From Diplonema japonicum (taxonomy: Eukaryota; Euglenozoa; Diplonemea; Diplonemida; Diplonemidae), in NCBI GenBank assembly GCA_964019335.1, contig OZ025739.1:310001-374000 (forward strand): DNA of 64,000 bases, given 5' to 3'. The position numbers were made by a program, and so were the translations under genes. Shown here piece after piece: positions 9,706-19,501 of the stretch (its first letter is position 1; each line of letters starts with the position of its first letter). The notes under the pieces were generated by a model that was given only the letters and a program-made list of their open reading frames with translations, ran no database searches and was not told where the DNA came from.

Positions 9706-11781
9706 ATGTCATCGAACTATGTAGACAAGCACATCCAAGAGGCAGAGGTCAGGTTCGAGGAAAAATATCTGGCAGCCAAGAGGGGCGAAGTACTCAGTGT
9801 AGCCAACAACGTGGGCGAGAAGATGCACAACCTAAGGGCACAGATTCAAGGCCAACCTTTACTGGAGTCTGATAGTCACTTAATGACAATGATAAGCGAC
9901 TCAGAGAAATACAGTAACTACGACTATGTGGTGAAGGGAGATGCGAACCGCAAGCTCACACACACCGTGACCTCACTCCTGAAGGCGCTCCTGCGTGACG
10001 TTGTGAGTACAGCCGACCTTGGCCTGCGCAAGATCAACATCGAAAAGTGCTGGAACTGGTACAAAGACAAAATGAAACTCGTCATCGACTGGAAGCTAGA
10101 GCGCATGGGGTCCCCGTCACCCCCCGACTCCCCAGCGAAGCCCCAAAAAACCGTCCGCACCATCGACAACACGGAACCCGTGCAAGGCAAGCTCCGCACT
10201 GAAACTGCAAAAGTCCTCAGGAAGCCCCACGTCAACTACGTTGTACGGAACCAACCCGGTCTCGGTCTTGACTTTAAAGTCAAAGCAGAGGACGCACAGG
10301 AGAAGACAGGCATCACAAAGAAGCTCGAGCGGCATCTCGAGAACCTTGCCGCGAATATGCTGTCGCGAAAGGAGGCACGCGAGAGCAGCAATGTCATCAA
10401 GACCGCCCTCGGGGAACAGGTGCCCCCTGTGACGGAGACCGTCGAGGAGGCGCCCGCCCAGAAGCCACGCTCCAAGTGGCGCCCTAAAGAGCATGACGAA
10501 CCAACGCCCCCGCCTCCTCCGCCCCCCCTGCGGCAATATCCCAGAGTTGTCTACAAGCAGGACACCCCGGGCAGCAAGAAGTCCAAAGGCCCCCCGACCT
10601 TCCTACACGCGAGGAACGGTTTGGCCCCCGAAATGGAACGCTTGGTGCCTAATGGGAAGGATGAGGTGGTGTCCGCTGATCTGGCACAGGCGAAGGAGCT
10701 GCTCGGGCTCGGGAAGGAGGAGGAGCAGCGCGAGTGGTCGAACATGCAGAAGACATGGATACAGAACGAGGGGACGGCCACCGACGAGACACTGGAGCCT
10801 TTAGAGCGGGCACTGGCCAACACGCAGAAAATGTGGGTGGCTGCTCGTGCGAAGGAGGTGGAGGAGCTTCATGAGGAGAAGGAGTTCCACGACACCATCA
10901 CGCTGTGGGCGTACAACCACGCAAGGGTGGAGGAGGAGATCCACAGGAAGCAGGAATCGTCGACTACAGCCTCGCAGATAGGCAGGACACACCACCTGAT
11001 ACTGGCAAAGCGGCCTGGCACGGCAAAACCACCCGCCCCAGGCCACTCCCTGCTGGGAGATGGGACAGTGAACCCGTCGCTGTCGGCGTATGACCACAGA
11101 CTGGCAACGGGGTATGAGATGATCTTGGAAGAAAAGGACAAGGCACTGTCAAGGAAGACCCCCGACGACGGGATGCTGCAGCACTTCAAAGAGTACGGGA
11201 TAAAACCTGTCAACTCGGAGCTGCTTGTCGGGACGGGGGGCACGCACATCGAGCTGGATGTCATAAAGGACAAGCACACCGCCTTCGCCCCAAGCATTGA
11301 AAGGCAGACATACATGCCGCCAAGAGCGAACTCCGCACCCCCCGCAAGGGGCGAGGACAAGAAGAAAACGAAGAAGAAGGGGAAAGGTAAAGGGAAGGGG
11401 AAGAAAGCTGCAGCGGCAGCAAACGCTGTACAAGGCGAGAAGCGGCTGACAGAAGAAGAACTGCAGCGCAAGGTCGCAATCTTCCAGTGGCTGTTCCCCT
11501 CCATGACAACCGTTGAGGAGGTCCCTTCCTTGGAGCGTCTGAAGCAGCTTAAAACAGTTGAGACTATAAAGCAGACATTGGCCAAGAACAGTGTCCACGT
11601 GCCCCTTAGCGTGATAGAGAAGGGCATCCTCACTCCTGAGTACCAGCCGTACCTCGACTGCGTCAGAAACCTCCCGTCACGAGAGCAAGGGTTCTGCAAG
11701 GAGTCGTTGTTGATGCCTTCGGCAAAAGCCAAGACCAAAGCACCATCGAAGAAGAAGAAGAAGAAATCGAAAAAGAAATGA
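9706..11781 (+). CDS. Unknown charged Lys/Pro-rich protein, 691 aa
   Basis: Single-exon gene for 691 residues. I do not recognise the family. Seen: an N-terminal helical region (1-150), a Pro-rich segment (about 260-290, with PPPPPPPL), a long charged helical stretch with many Glu/Lys (about 320-430), a GKGKGKGKK-type basic patch near 550-570, a well-structured block near 580-680, and an all-Lys/Ser tail (KKKKKKSKKK) at the very C-terminus. No signal peptide or membrane segment. The start follows a short A-rich leader, with a TTTAG acceptor at 9670. Coiled-coil-like composition and basic tail would suit a cytoskeletal or axonemal protein, but that is only a guess. Next gene starts 106 bp downstream. 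Confidence 0.85.
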   Translation: MSSNYVDKHIQEAEVRFEEKYLAAKRGEVLSVANNVGEKMHNLRAQIQGQPLLESDSHLMTMISDSEKYSNYDYVVKGDANRKLTHTVTSLLKALLRDVVSTADLGLRKINIEKCWNWYKDKMKLVIDWKLERMGSPSPPDSPAKPQKTVRTIDNTEPVQGKLRTETAKVLRKPHVNYVVRNQPGLGLDFKVKAEDAQEKTGITKKLERHLENLAANMLSRKEARESSNVIKTALGEQVPPVTETVEEAPAQKPRSKWRPKEHDEPTPPPPPPPLRQYPRVVYKQDTPGSKKSKGPPTFLHARNGLAPEMERLVPNGKDEVVSADLAQAKELLGLGKEEEQREWSNMQKTWIQNEGTATDETLEPLERALANTQKMWVAARAKEVEELHEEKEFHDTITLWAYNHARVEEEIHRKQESSTTASQIGRTHHLILAKRPGTAKPPAPGHSLLGDGTVNPSLSAYDHRLATGYEMILEEKDKALSRKTPDDGMLQHFKEYGIKPVNSELLVGTGGTHIELDVIKDKHTAFAPSIERQTYMPPRANSAPPARGEDKKKTKKKGKGKGKGKKAAAAANAVQGEKRLTEEELQRKVAIFQWLFPSMTTVEEVPSLERLKQLKTVETIKQTLAKNSVHVPLSVIEKGILTPEYQPYLDCVRNLPSREQGFCKESLLMPSAKAKTKAPSKKKKKKSKKK

Positions 11782-11887
11782 GGGCTTTCCAGACTCACTC
11801 ATGTTTTTCTTCTTCCTCCCCCCCCCCCCCCCCCATCTTTGAGATAAGAAAAAATAAAATAAAAAAAGCGAGGGATAAAAAAAAAAA

Positions 11888-12349
11888 ATGGAAATCAGAA
11901 GCTGTGAAGGTTGCGTGGATTTCGATTCTCCGGAGAAGGTATGTTTTGTGTTGTTGTTGCTGTTCCAACTTTTTTTTTTTTTTTTTGCAGCCGTCGGTGC
12001 AACTTGAAAGTGAGTGGAATGAGCAAGAGTTTATGAAGGAGACCGCTGACGTGTTCAAAAAAATCGCGAGGAATGGCAAAATTATGAGGGATGACCTCAA
12101 GCGCTGGCTGATGCGCACAAAATTCCAGGAGGAACGGGGCCGAAACAAGACGTTGCCTCACGAGATTATAGCTGAGATTGATGCAACATTCAATGAACTT
12201 GACCTGACAGGCACTGGTAGTGTGACGCTTCACGAATTTAGGAGGTACCACAGGTGTGCGTGAGAACGACTAAAAAAAAATCTTTTTTATCACCTTGTAG
12301 GTCTCGCTTTGAGAAAGTCATTCAAGAACTCAGGGACTACGGGCAGTGA
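11888..12349 (+). CDS. Small EF-hand protein, three exons
   Basis: Exons 11888-11938, 11991-12253 and 12301-12349 join to a 120-residue protein. The first intron runs GTATGT...TTTGCAG with a 16-T tract; the second runs GTGTGC...TTGTAG and removes a premature stop. Both junctions keep the frame, giving an Arg codon split across the second. One good EF-hand loop is visible (DLTGTGSVTLHE, Ca ligands at positions 1, 3, 5, 7, 9 and 12) and an earlier, degenerate one (ARNGKIMRDDL). It is probably a calmodulin-like calcium sensor; partner unknown. Too small and spliced to be seen as one reading frame. Confidence 0.82.
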
Positions 12350-13286
12350 ATGGGGAAAAAAAAAAAAAAAAAAAAAAAAATCTTTGTAATTTTTTTTTTC
12401 TTCTTTTTTTTATTTTCCCCCCTCCATATTTGTACTCCCCCTATCCTCCCCACCCCATCGGAGGGGGGGGAAAAAAAGAGAGGTGGGAAGGGAGTGGGGG
12501 GGGTTAAAAAAGAAAAAGTGTAAAACAGGTTAACGAATAATGAGAGAAAACAGGGAAGGGGAACTGAACAAGGGAAAAAAAAAAAAAGAAAAGGGAGAAC
12601 ACGTGTTTATTCACACAGAATTACACCCTCTTTGTTTAATTAAAAAAAAAAAAGAATCGGCGATTGTTGTTGTGGTTTTTTTTTTTTTCTTCCCCTTCCG
12701 ACTCTCAATCATTCAGTGCAGATTTTTTGGTCAGTGCAAAATATACTCTTTGTCTCCACCCCCTGTTTTTCTTCAGGATTGTATGTTCCCCCCCCCCCCC
12801 CCCCCCCTCCAACAGGTCCCCTTTTTTTACTTTCTTTGTATTTTTTCTCTTTTTTTTTTACATATTTTTGCTGTCCGTGGAAGGGAATTTTTACGGGTTG
12901 CAAAAAAAGAAAATGTAGGCGAAGGTGCGCCCCATGTGGTGACGCTATAGTACCTTGAGGGCAAGTACAAAAAAAAAAAAAAAAAAAAAAAAGAAGAAGA
13001 GAAAGAAGAGAAAAATAGCCGTAAAGAGAAGAGAAATTTCTGGGTGGGAAGGGGGGGTGGGGGGTCGTTTTCTGCAAACACTTTCCCCCCCATCATGGTG
13101 AATTTTTTTTTTCCCATGCTGCTCTTTTTTTTTTTGAAGTTACTGTTGGTCTACTCCCCCACACCCTTTGCGTACCTCTATTTTATGATGGAATGATGAT
13201 GATGAAACAGAAACACATTTGTTATTTTTGTAATTATCAAAAAAAAAAAAAAGAATGGTTTGGCACGACGAGCAATCACCTTTATT

Positions 13287-13323
<37 letters not shown>

Positions 13324-13554
13324 CCCTTCTCCTTCGCAGCCCGTCAAGCGCAGTTAATTTCCTTCTTATTGCAACACACACTCCCTCATATATCCCCCCC
13401 CCCTCCTTTTTGTCCACCCCCCCCCCCCCCCCTCTCCCCCTCCTTTTTTATACGGAAAAAAATTCTTTTTATTCGTACCCATTCTTCATATTAAAGAAAA
13501 ACGTCACCTCCAGGCTTGTTGTTGGTACCTTATGCCTATGCTATATGTACATGC
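12350..13554. other. Homopolymer-rich spacer
   Basis: Long A, T, C and G runs with short mixed segments. I see no gene, RNA or repeat shared with the rest of the window. Apparent ORFs on both strands are poly-Phe, poly-Lys and poly-Pro translations. Confidence 0.6.
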
Positions 13555-15892
13555 ATGGTTACACACCGACTTATAGAAGCCCTGCTAGTGGTGGGGCACG
13601 GACAGTGGGCATACCACAACGACAAAAAAAAAGCGCTAAAAGCGAGGGACTTCAGACGGAGCGGGAAAGAGATATTTGATGAGGTGCTGTTCGAGCCCAC
13701 CGTCATGGATGTGTACCCACGGTGGTACAGGGACCAGCTCCCCGCCTGTGTAGAGGCCTTCTGCTTGCCCGAAGGAGTGAAAATGAAGGAAGGCTGGCCC
13801 GAAGATGCCGTCCGGGTGTGGGACCTCAAAAAGGAAGACCCCACAGTGTTCACCTTTATGCTCACATCACGCAACGGTGAGAAACTATATGGCGTGTCCC
13901 TCATATGGTGGGACCCTTTGGTACCATCAGAGCAGAATGCCATGTGGGACCACATCGGGCCACCTATGAACGATTCCGTGTCTCTTATAAGGAACGCCTC
14001 GCGGACGGTGACCCAGAAGAGTCTTTGCATGCTCACCCGCCATAGCCATGTCCATTCCGTTCGTGAGGTGCTTCTTCACGTGTTTAAGTCTCAGGGTGGC
14101 ATGCACTGCCCTATTGAGCACCTCATAAAGTGGAGTGTTGAGGATTTCCACCTCCCGCCCCTTGGTACTGCCTCTGTGCAGGTTCCCCTCGGAAGTAGGT
14201 CGTTGTTTATCCAGCGTCCGAGCGGGCTGCCTGTCTTGGAGTATCGGGTGCATGAGGTGTTCTGTTCGCTTGGTGTTGATCTTGTCGTTGAGGCCTTCCA
14301 CCACGTCCTCACTGAGAAGAAGCTCCTTGTGACAGGCACGGACTACGCCATGCTGGGCGATGTTGTGGGTTGTCTCTTGACGCTCATCTGGCCTATGGAG
14401 TGGTTCCATGTTGCCATCCCCCTCCTCCCGCACTGGTCGCGCTTCCTCGCCGTCCTGTCGGCCCCCGTCCCCTTTATCATAGGTGTCCCGAGGTCTTACT
14501 ACACCCCGCCCACCCCCGCACCTCCCGACCTGGTCACCCTTGATCTCGACAACCGTACCCTGACCCCCCCCGACAACGCTCAGCCCCTCCCACGTCTTGC
14601 AAAGAAGTCCTTGACACAGAAGCTCAAGAAGCTTCTCTCGACCTTCTCCTCGGTACCCGCAACGGACAAGCTTCCCTTCTCCCACCCGTCCTTTCCCAAA
14701 AGGGAGATACAGCTTGTGTTCTGCAAGTATCTTGCGGATATCCTGCAGGGCTACAAGTCGCAGGGCTTCCCAAGCAACGTGACTGGGAAGGACGCAGACT
14801 TCATTCGAGAAGTGACGCAGAGCCAAGCGTTCCAAGCACTGGCGGCAGGGAGGATGCTTGCGCAGAAGTTCGACATGCTTGTTGAGGAACGGAGTGGGAG
14901 GGGTGTCTTCCGGCGGAGAAAGGCGGAGGGGGTGTTGCTGGAAGTGCCGAAGAAGACGAGCTTAGCACCGGGGCAACCAAAGGCGGGAGAGCTTGTGAGA
15001 TTCGACAGGTTCCCGCAACTGAGCGACGCAGTACTAGACGGGATAGAAGGGAAGCGGGAGGTGAGACCCATCGACACACGGGCAGTGCAGGCATCATGGC
15101 GGCAGGCGCTGTCGTCGCTGAAGGTACTGCACGACTCCATCGTGTCGAACAGCAGCGAGCACAAGCGCCGCACGTTGTTCGGCAATCTCCGACGACGGTC
15201 TCTCGACACAAGCCTGCCGCTGAGCCATCTGACGTCCCCTACCGATTACGTCGACAGGGGTATAGGAGCTCACGTATGCACGACACCCTTCCACCTCCAC
15301 TCTTCTTACTACACACAGGTCGACCCCTTGGGCAGTATCTTCGTGGGAAGCATCTCACGCTGTGCCCGCATCTCCTTCGTCGTTGGTACGTCGTGCAAGG
15401 ACTGCTCAGTGCTGCTGTCTGAGGACCTCTTGATGCAGAAGCTCGCAGGGGTGAACGATTACAGAATAGCGTGTCCGAACTGCAAGAGCATGGTCTCTTT
15501 GTACTTTACAGTGACATTGAAAGTCGACGGTGGTGACGGGGAGGAATGCTCGTGGTCCCATCAGTATGTTAAGCGGTCCACCATGTAGACACATGCAGGG
15601 TCTTGTTCCTCTCAGCGCAGCATTTGATCAAAGAGGTGCAGAATTTGGAGTCACGCGGGATACCTGCCGACGAGCTGTTGTGTAAATCACACGCGACCTC
15701 CTTTTGGAACCTGTTGCGGGTGTTCAGAGCTGTCGCCGTGCCCGTCGAAATGTTGCTGCCACAGGTGTGAGATTCTGGAAAAAAAAAGCGTGATTTTAAA
15801 ACAACAACAACAAACAGGTGAATTGGTTGTCATTGGTTGACCTCATATTCGAGTCGTGTCCTGTAAAAGCACCTGTGCCAACGAGCGAGTAA
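13555..15892 (+). CDS. DENND4-like DENN-domain Rab exchange factor
   Basis: Exons 13555-15563, 15599-15764 and 15818-15892 give 749 residues. The uDENN part starts at once (LIEALLVVGHG). The central DENN core includes FHHVLTEKKLLVTGTDY and WPMEWFHVAIPLLP, followed by PFIIGVPRSY. Near the C-terminus is a zinc-binding pair (CKDC ... CPNC) and, after the first intron, SFWNLLRVF. This order is the one known from the DENND4 family (DENND4 proteins have an FWNL(V/L)WYF segment after the same CxxC pair), which activates Rab10-type GTPases in membrane traffic. Both introns remove in-frame stops: GTATGT...TGCAG and GTGTGA...AACAG. The start at 13555 was chosen because uDENN begins there; an in-frame ATG at 13516 is possible. 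At 749 residues it is much shorter than metazoan DENND4, lacking the long middle region. Confidence 0.82.
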
Positions 15893-15940
15893 CGACAATA
15901 ATAAATTTTTTTTTTTTTTAAAAAAAAGTAAAACAAAAAA

Positions 15941-15977
15941 AGGCGTCCTGCCACATACCGCAGGTACCCTTAAATGT

Positions 15978-15981
<4 letters not shown>
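15941..15981 (+). repeat. 41-bp retroelement tail, copy 2
   Basis: Same 41-bp sequence as 9548-9588 with one mismatch, here without any coding relic. It lies about 50 bp after the DENND4-like stop codon and is followed directly by a run of 50 T (15981-16030). It reads as a severely 5'-truncated insertion, or a solo 3' end, of the same element. Confidence 0.8.

Positions 15982-16030
<49 letters not shown>
15981..16030 (+). repeat. 50-nt poly-T run
   Basis: Uninterrupted T run, the longest homopolymer I found in the window, ending in GCAG. It lies between the solo retroelement tail and a 27-bp dispersed motif. It could act as a very long pyrimidine tract in front of a trans-splice acceptor, or be the tail of the insertion. 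Confidence 0.85.
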
Positions 16031-16032
<2 letters not shown>

Positions 16033-16060
16033 AGTGAGCACCCCCATGCACACTGAAATT
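16031..16060 (+). repeat. Dispersed motif AGTGAGCACCCCCATGCACA, copy 1
   Basis: The motif continues to CTGAA. It recurs with one extra C at about 34318-34346. Both copies follow a CAG and both lie upstream of a gene start (TM9 protein here, cyclic-nucleotide-binding-like protein there). Confidence 0.75.
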
Positions 16061-16174
16061 TTATCGAGTTTTTTTTTCCTTATTCTGTATCTTAAAAATT
16101 TTTTTTTTCCTGACATCTGGGTTTTCAAAAAAAAAAAAACCCCTACCACAGATCAGTTAAAGAAATAAGGAAAC

Positions 16175-16565
16175 ATGATGCAGCAGGTACTCGGTACGCT
16201 GTTGCTGCTCAGCATAAGCGGTGCTGAGGGGTACAACTACATCACTGGTATTGCTCTTAGGTCGTACGAGATGGGGGAGGAGGTGGGGCCTATTAAGGTA
16301 AACTCTCTCTTCAGCCACGAGGACCTGGTGTCTCTGGACTTTTACAGCCTCAAATTCTGCTCCCCGTCCAAAAGCGAAATCACCGAGAAGTCAAAAGACG
16401 AGAAACTCGGCGAGGTGATCTGGGGGGACAGGATCGCACCGTCGCTGTACAAGGCCGAGATGATGAAGGACGTGAAGTGCAAGAAGGTGCAGTGCCAGGA
16501 CAACAAAATCAACGAAGTCGAGCTGCAAAGGTTCGAAAGGAGAATCAACGCGGGGTATGCCTTCA

Positions 16566-16602
<37 letters not shown>

Positions 16603-18259
16603 CTCACAGGTACCGTGGCACCTTCGTGCTGGACAACCTCCCAGTGATCTCTAACGCCTCATGGGTGTACGAGGCAAAGTGCCCCTCTGGCAAGCAGATC
16701 TACGACACCCACACCCGTGGGTTCTCTCTGGGTGTTCCCAAGAGCTGCCTCGAGACCGAGACCCACATCCACAACCACCTTGCCCTGCACATCCACGCCA
16801 ACGAGCAGCCCAACGGGAAGTACGTCATTGTGGGCTTCTACGTGGTCCCTTACAGTGTGGACTACTCCGGTGCCACCGAGTGCAATGACAACATGAAGCT
16901 CACGGACACACACCCTGTGACCACCAACCCCAAGCAGACAAACGAAATCACTTGGACCTATTCCGTGGAATGGCACAAGTCGGATGTCGAGTGGGGCAAC
17001 AGATGGGACGCCTACCTGAACCTTGCTTTCAGCAACAGAAACGCAAGAGTGCACTGGCTGGGTATCGTTAACTCCTCGCTGATTATCCTCTGCCTGGCAA
17101 CCATCGTTGCTATGATCATCATCAGGGCGCTTAGGATGGATATCCTGAAGTATGAAGAGGAGTTCGAGCAGCAGGAGATCATCGACGAGGTGGGCTGGAA
17201 GCTCGTCCACGGGGACGTCTTCCGCACACCAGGCTGGCCGAGGATGTACGCTATCCTGCTGGGCACAGGTGTCCAGCTTCTTGGGATGTCTTTCCTCGTT
17301 TTTGTGTTCGCGCTGCTCGGGTTCCTGTCGCCCGCCAACAGAGGCGGTCTGCTCACTGCCGCCATTCTTCTGTTCGTGCTGATGTCCCTTGTGAATGGGT
17401 ACGTCACTGCAATGGTGCTCAAGATGTTCTACATCGAGGAATGGAAGACGATCTTCGGGGCGGCGCTTTTCTTCCCCGGGTGGTTGTTCGCCTTCTGGGT
17501 GTTCTCCGAGGTACGCTAGGGGTAGGGGGGAAATATATTTTGGAAAAAAAAAAAAGAAAAAAAAAAATCTCAGATCCTCATTATCTCGACGAGGCCTAGC
17601 TACAACAGCGCACCTGTCATTTACAACACGTTGTACATGTTTGCCTTGTGGTTGGGAGTGTCCCTTCCGCTGGTCATTCTTGGTGCGTCCTTCGGAAGGA
17701 AGGGGCCAATTCCCGGGGTCCCGGTTAAGGTATACAAATTTTTAAAATTGAATTTATTTTCGTTTTTTTCACACAGGTGAACCCTGTGGCCAGGGCAATC
17801 CCCCCTCAAAGGTGGTACCTTGACACGTGGTTCCTGCTTGTAGTGCCCGGGTTGGTACCGTTCGGTGCCGCCTTCATCGAGCTTCGCTTCATCCTGTCGA
17901 GCATGTGGCAGGGCATGGTGTATTACGTTTTTGGCTTCCTGTCGCTCACTGCGCTCACGGTGCTTGTCGTGTCCATTGAGGTGACTGTAGTGGTGGTGTA
18001 CTTCTTGCTGGTGTTCGAGGACCACAGGTGGTGGTGGAAGGCGTTCGTCATCCCTGGTGGAATGGGCATTCACTTCTTCCTTTACTCCCTTTACTACGCG
18101 CAGACCCAGCTGAGGATCCACAACCCCCTGTCCCAGCTGATCTTTGTGGAGATCATGCTCACTTTCAGTACCGCCATCTACATCGCCATTGGTACAGTAG
18201 GTATCGTTTCTGGCTACCTCTTTGTCAGGATCATCTATGGATCGATTAAAGTGGAGTAA
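16175..18259 (+). CDS. TM9 superfamily (nonaspanin) protein, four exons
   Basis: Exons 16175-16554, 16610-17510, 17574-17729 and 17777-18259 give 639 residues, the usual size for TM9SF proteins. Seen: signal peptide (1-19), a lumenal domain with the family's YY.L-FC-like segment (FYSLKFC), a YRGTFVLDNLP block created by the first splice, a transmembrane helix after HWLGIVNSS, then eight more helices containing RPSYNSAPVIYNT, PLVILGASFG, and the family's GLVPFGAAFIELRFILSSMW and WWWKAFVIPG motifs. The C-terminus ends in IIYGSIKVE, a variant of the KxD/E Golgi-retention tail. TM9 proteins work in Golgi and endosomal sorting. Introns have GTATGC, GTACGC and GTATAC donors; the first is mostly a 32-A run. 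Start is 23 bases after a CAG at 16149-16151. Confidence 0.95.
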
Positions 18260-18465
18260 GTTTTTTTTTTTTTTTTTTTTTTTTTCCCACCCGTTCTATT
18301 TTTTTTCATTGTCTTACCCTCCCCCCCCCCCCTTTTTTTTAAAGAAAAGCTTGCAAGCGAAAAAAAGAGAGAAAAATGAGAAAAAAAAAGAGAAAAAAAA
18401 AGAGGGGAAATAAAAAAAAGGGTTGAACTTTTTAGTTGCGGTGGAGGGTCTGGTCTGTCCCTTTT

Positions 18466-18518
<53 letters not shown>

Positions 18519-19501
18519 GCCTAGAGACTGTTGTAGTATTCAAGAGGTGTTCCTTTGCGGGACAACACCTTGTCAAAATAAAATTTACGAAAAAAAAAAA
18601 GAAAGGGGGTGGCAAGTAGGGGGGTGGTGGTGGTTGATGAATAAGAAGAGTTTAAACAACTGATAAGGGATCAAAGTTGAAGCGAATTTAAAAAAAAAAA
18701 AAAAAAAAGAAAGAATAGAAAAGGCTTACCTTTTCCTTCTTTTTAACCACACCCCTCCTGCGGCATTGGGTATCTTGGCTTTTTTTTTTTTTAATATAGT
18801 GTTTTTCTTCTTTTCTTTTTTTTTTTTTTTAAAGGTTTTCCTTCTTCTTTTTTGTGAAAGAAAGCGGGTACGGGCTTTTTTTCTATCCTGGGTCCTCAGA
18901 AAAAAAAAATCTCTATTAGGAGATAGAGAGACCACAGAATAGGTGTCATTTAGTTTCTTTTTCCCCGCCCTCCCCCCTTTGCTTTTTTTTTATCTTTTTT
19001 TTTCCCCTGTTTACTTTATCTTAAAGTACAAGAGGTGACAAATTCTAGAAACGGCAAATGTGGGGCGAGGGGAAGAGAAATTAAATGACCCCTCCCCCCG
19101 CCTCGATTTCTTTTTTTCTTTTTTTTACCCTCCCCCTTAAGAATTAGTTTTGCCCCCTTAAGAACTTCCACTCTCGAACTCAACAAAGAAATACGTTTTT
19201 TTTTTTTTTTTTACCCCTTTTTACCCACGGCGGGGTAGGCCATCAGTAGAGTTCCTTCCCGCTACACATTGTGATTTTGTCTTTTTGTTCACCCACCCCA
19301 CAACCACAACCACCACCCCGCCTTTAAAAAAAAAAAAAAAGAAATACACAATAATTGGCCTTTTCTTTCTTTCTTTTTTTTTTTTTTTTTTTTTTTTTTA
19401 CCCCGCTCCCCTCAAAAAAACCGAAAACTCACAAAAAAAACCACAGGAAGTGGGGGCGGAGCGTGTGCGGGGGGGAGGGGAGGAAACCGCGGGCGAACAT
19501 A
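18260..19501. other. Homopolymer-rich spacer with 47-T run
   Basis: Contains a 47-T run at 18469-18515 and many shorter A, T and C runs. A short segment GTTGAACTTTTTAGTTG at 18422-18438 resembles one at about 40823-40840. No gene supported. A CCACAG near 19447 is a plausible trans-splice acceptor for the MORN gene. Confidence 0.6.
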
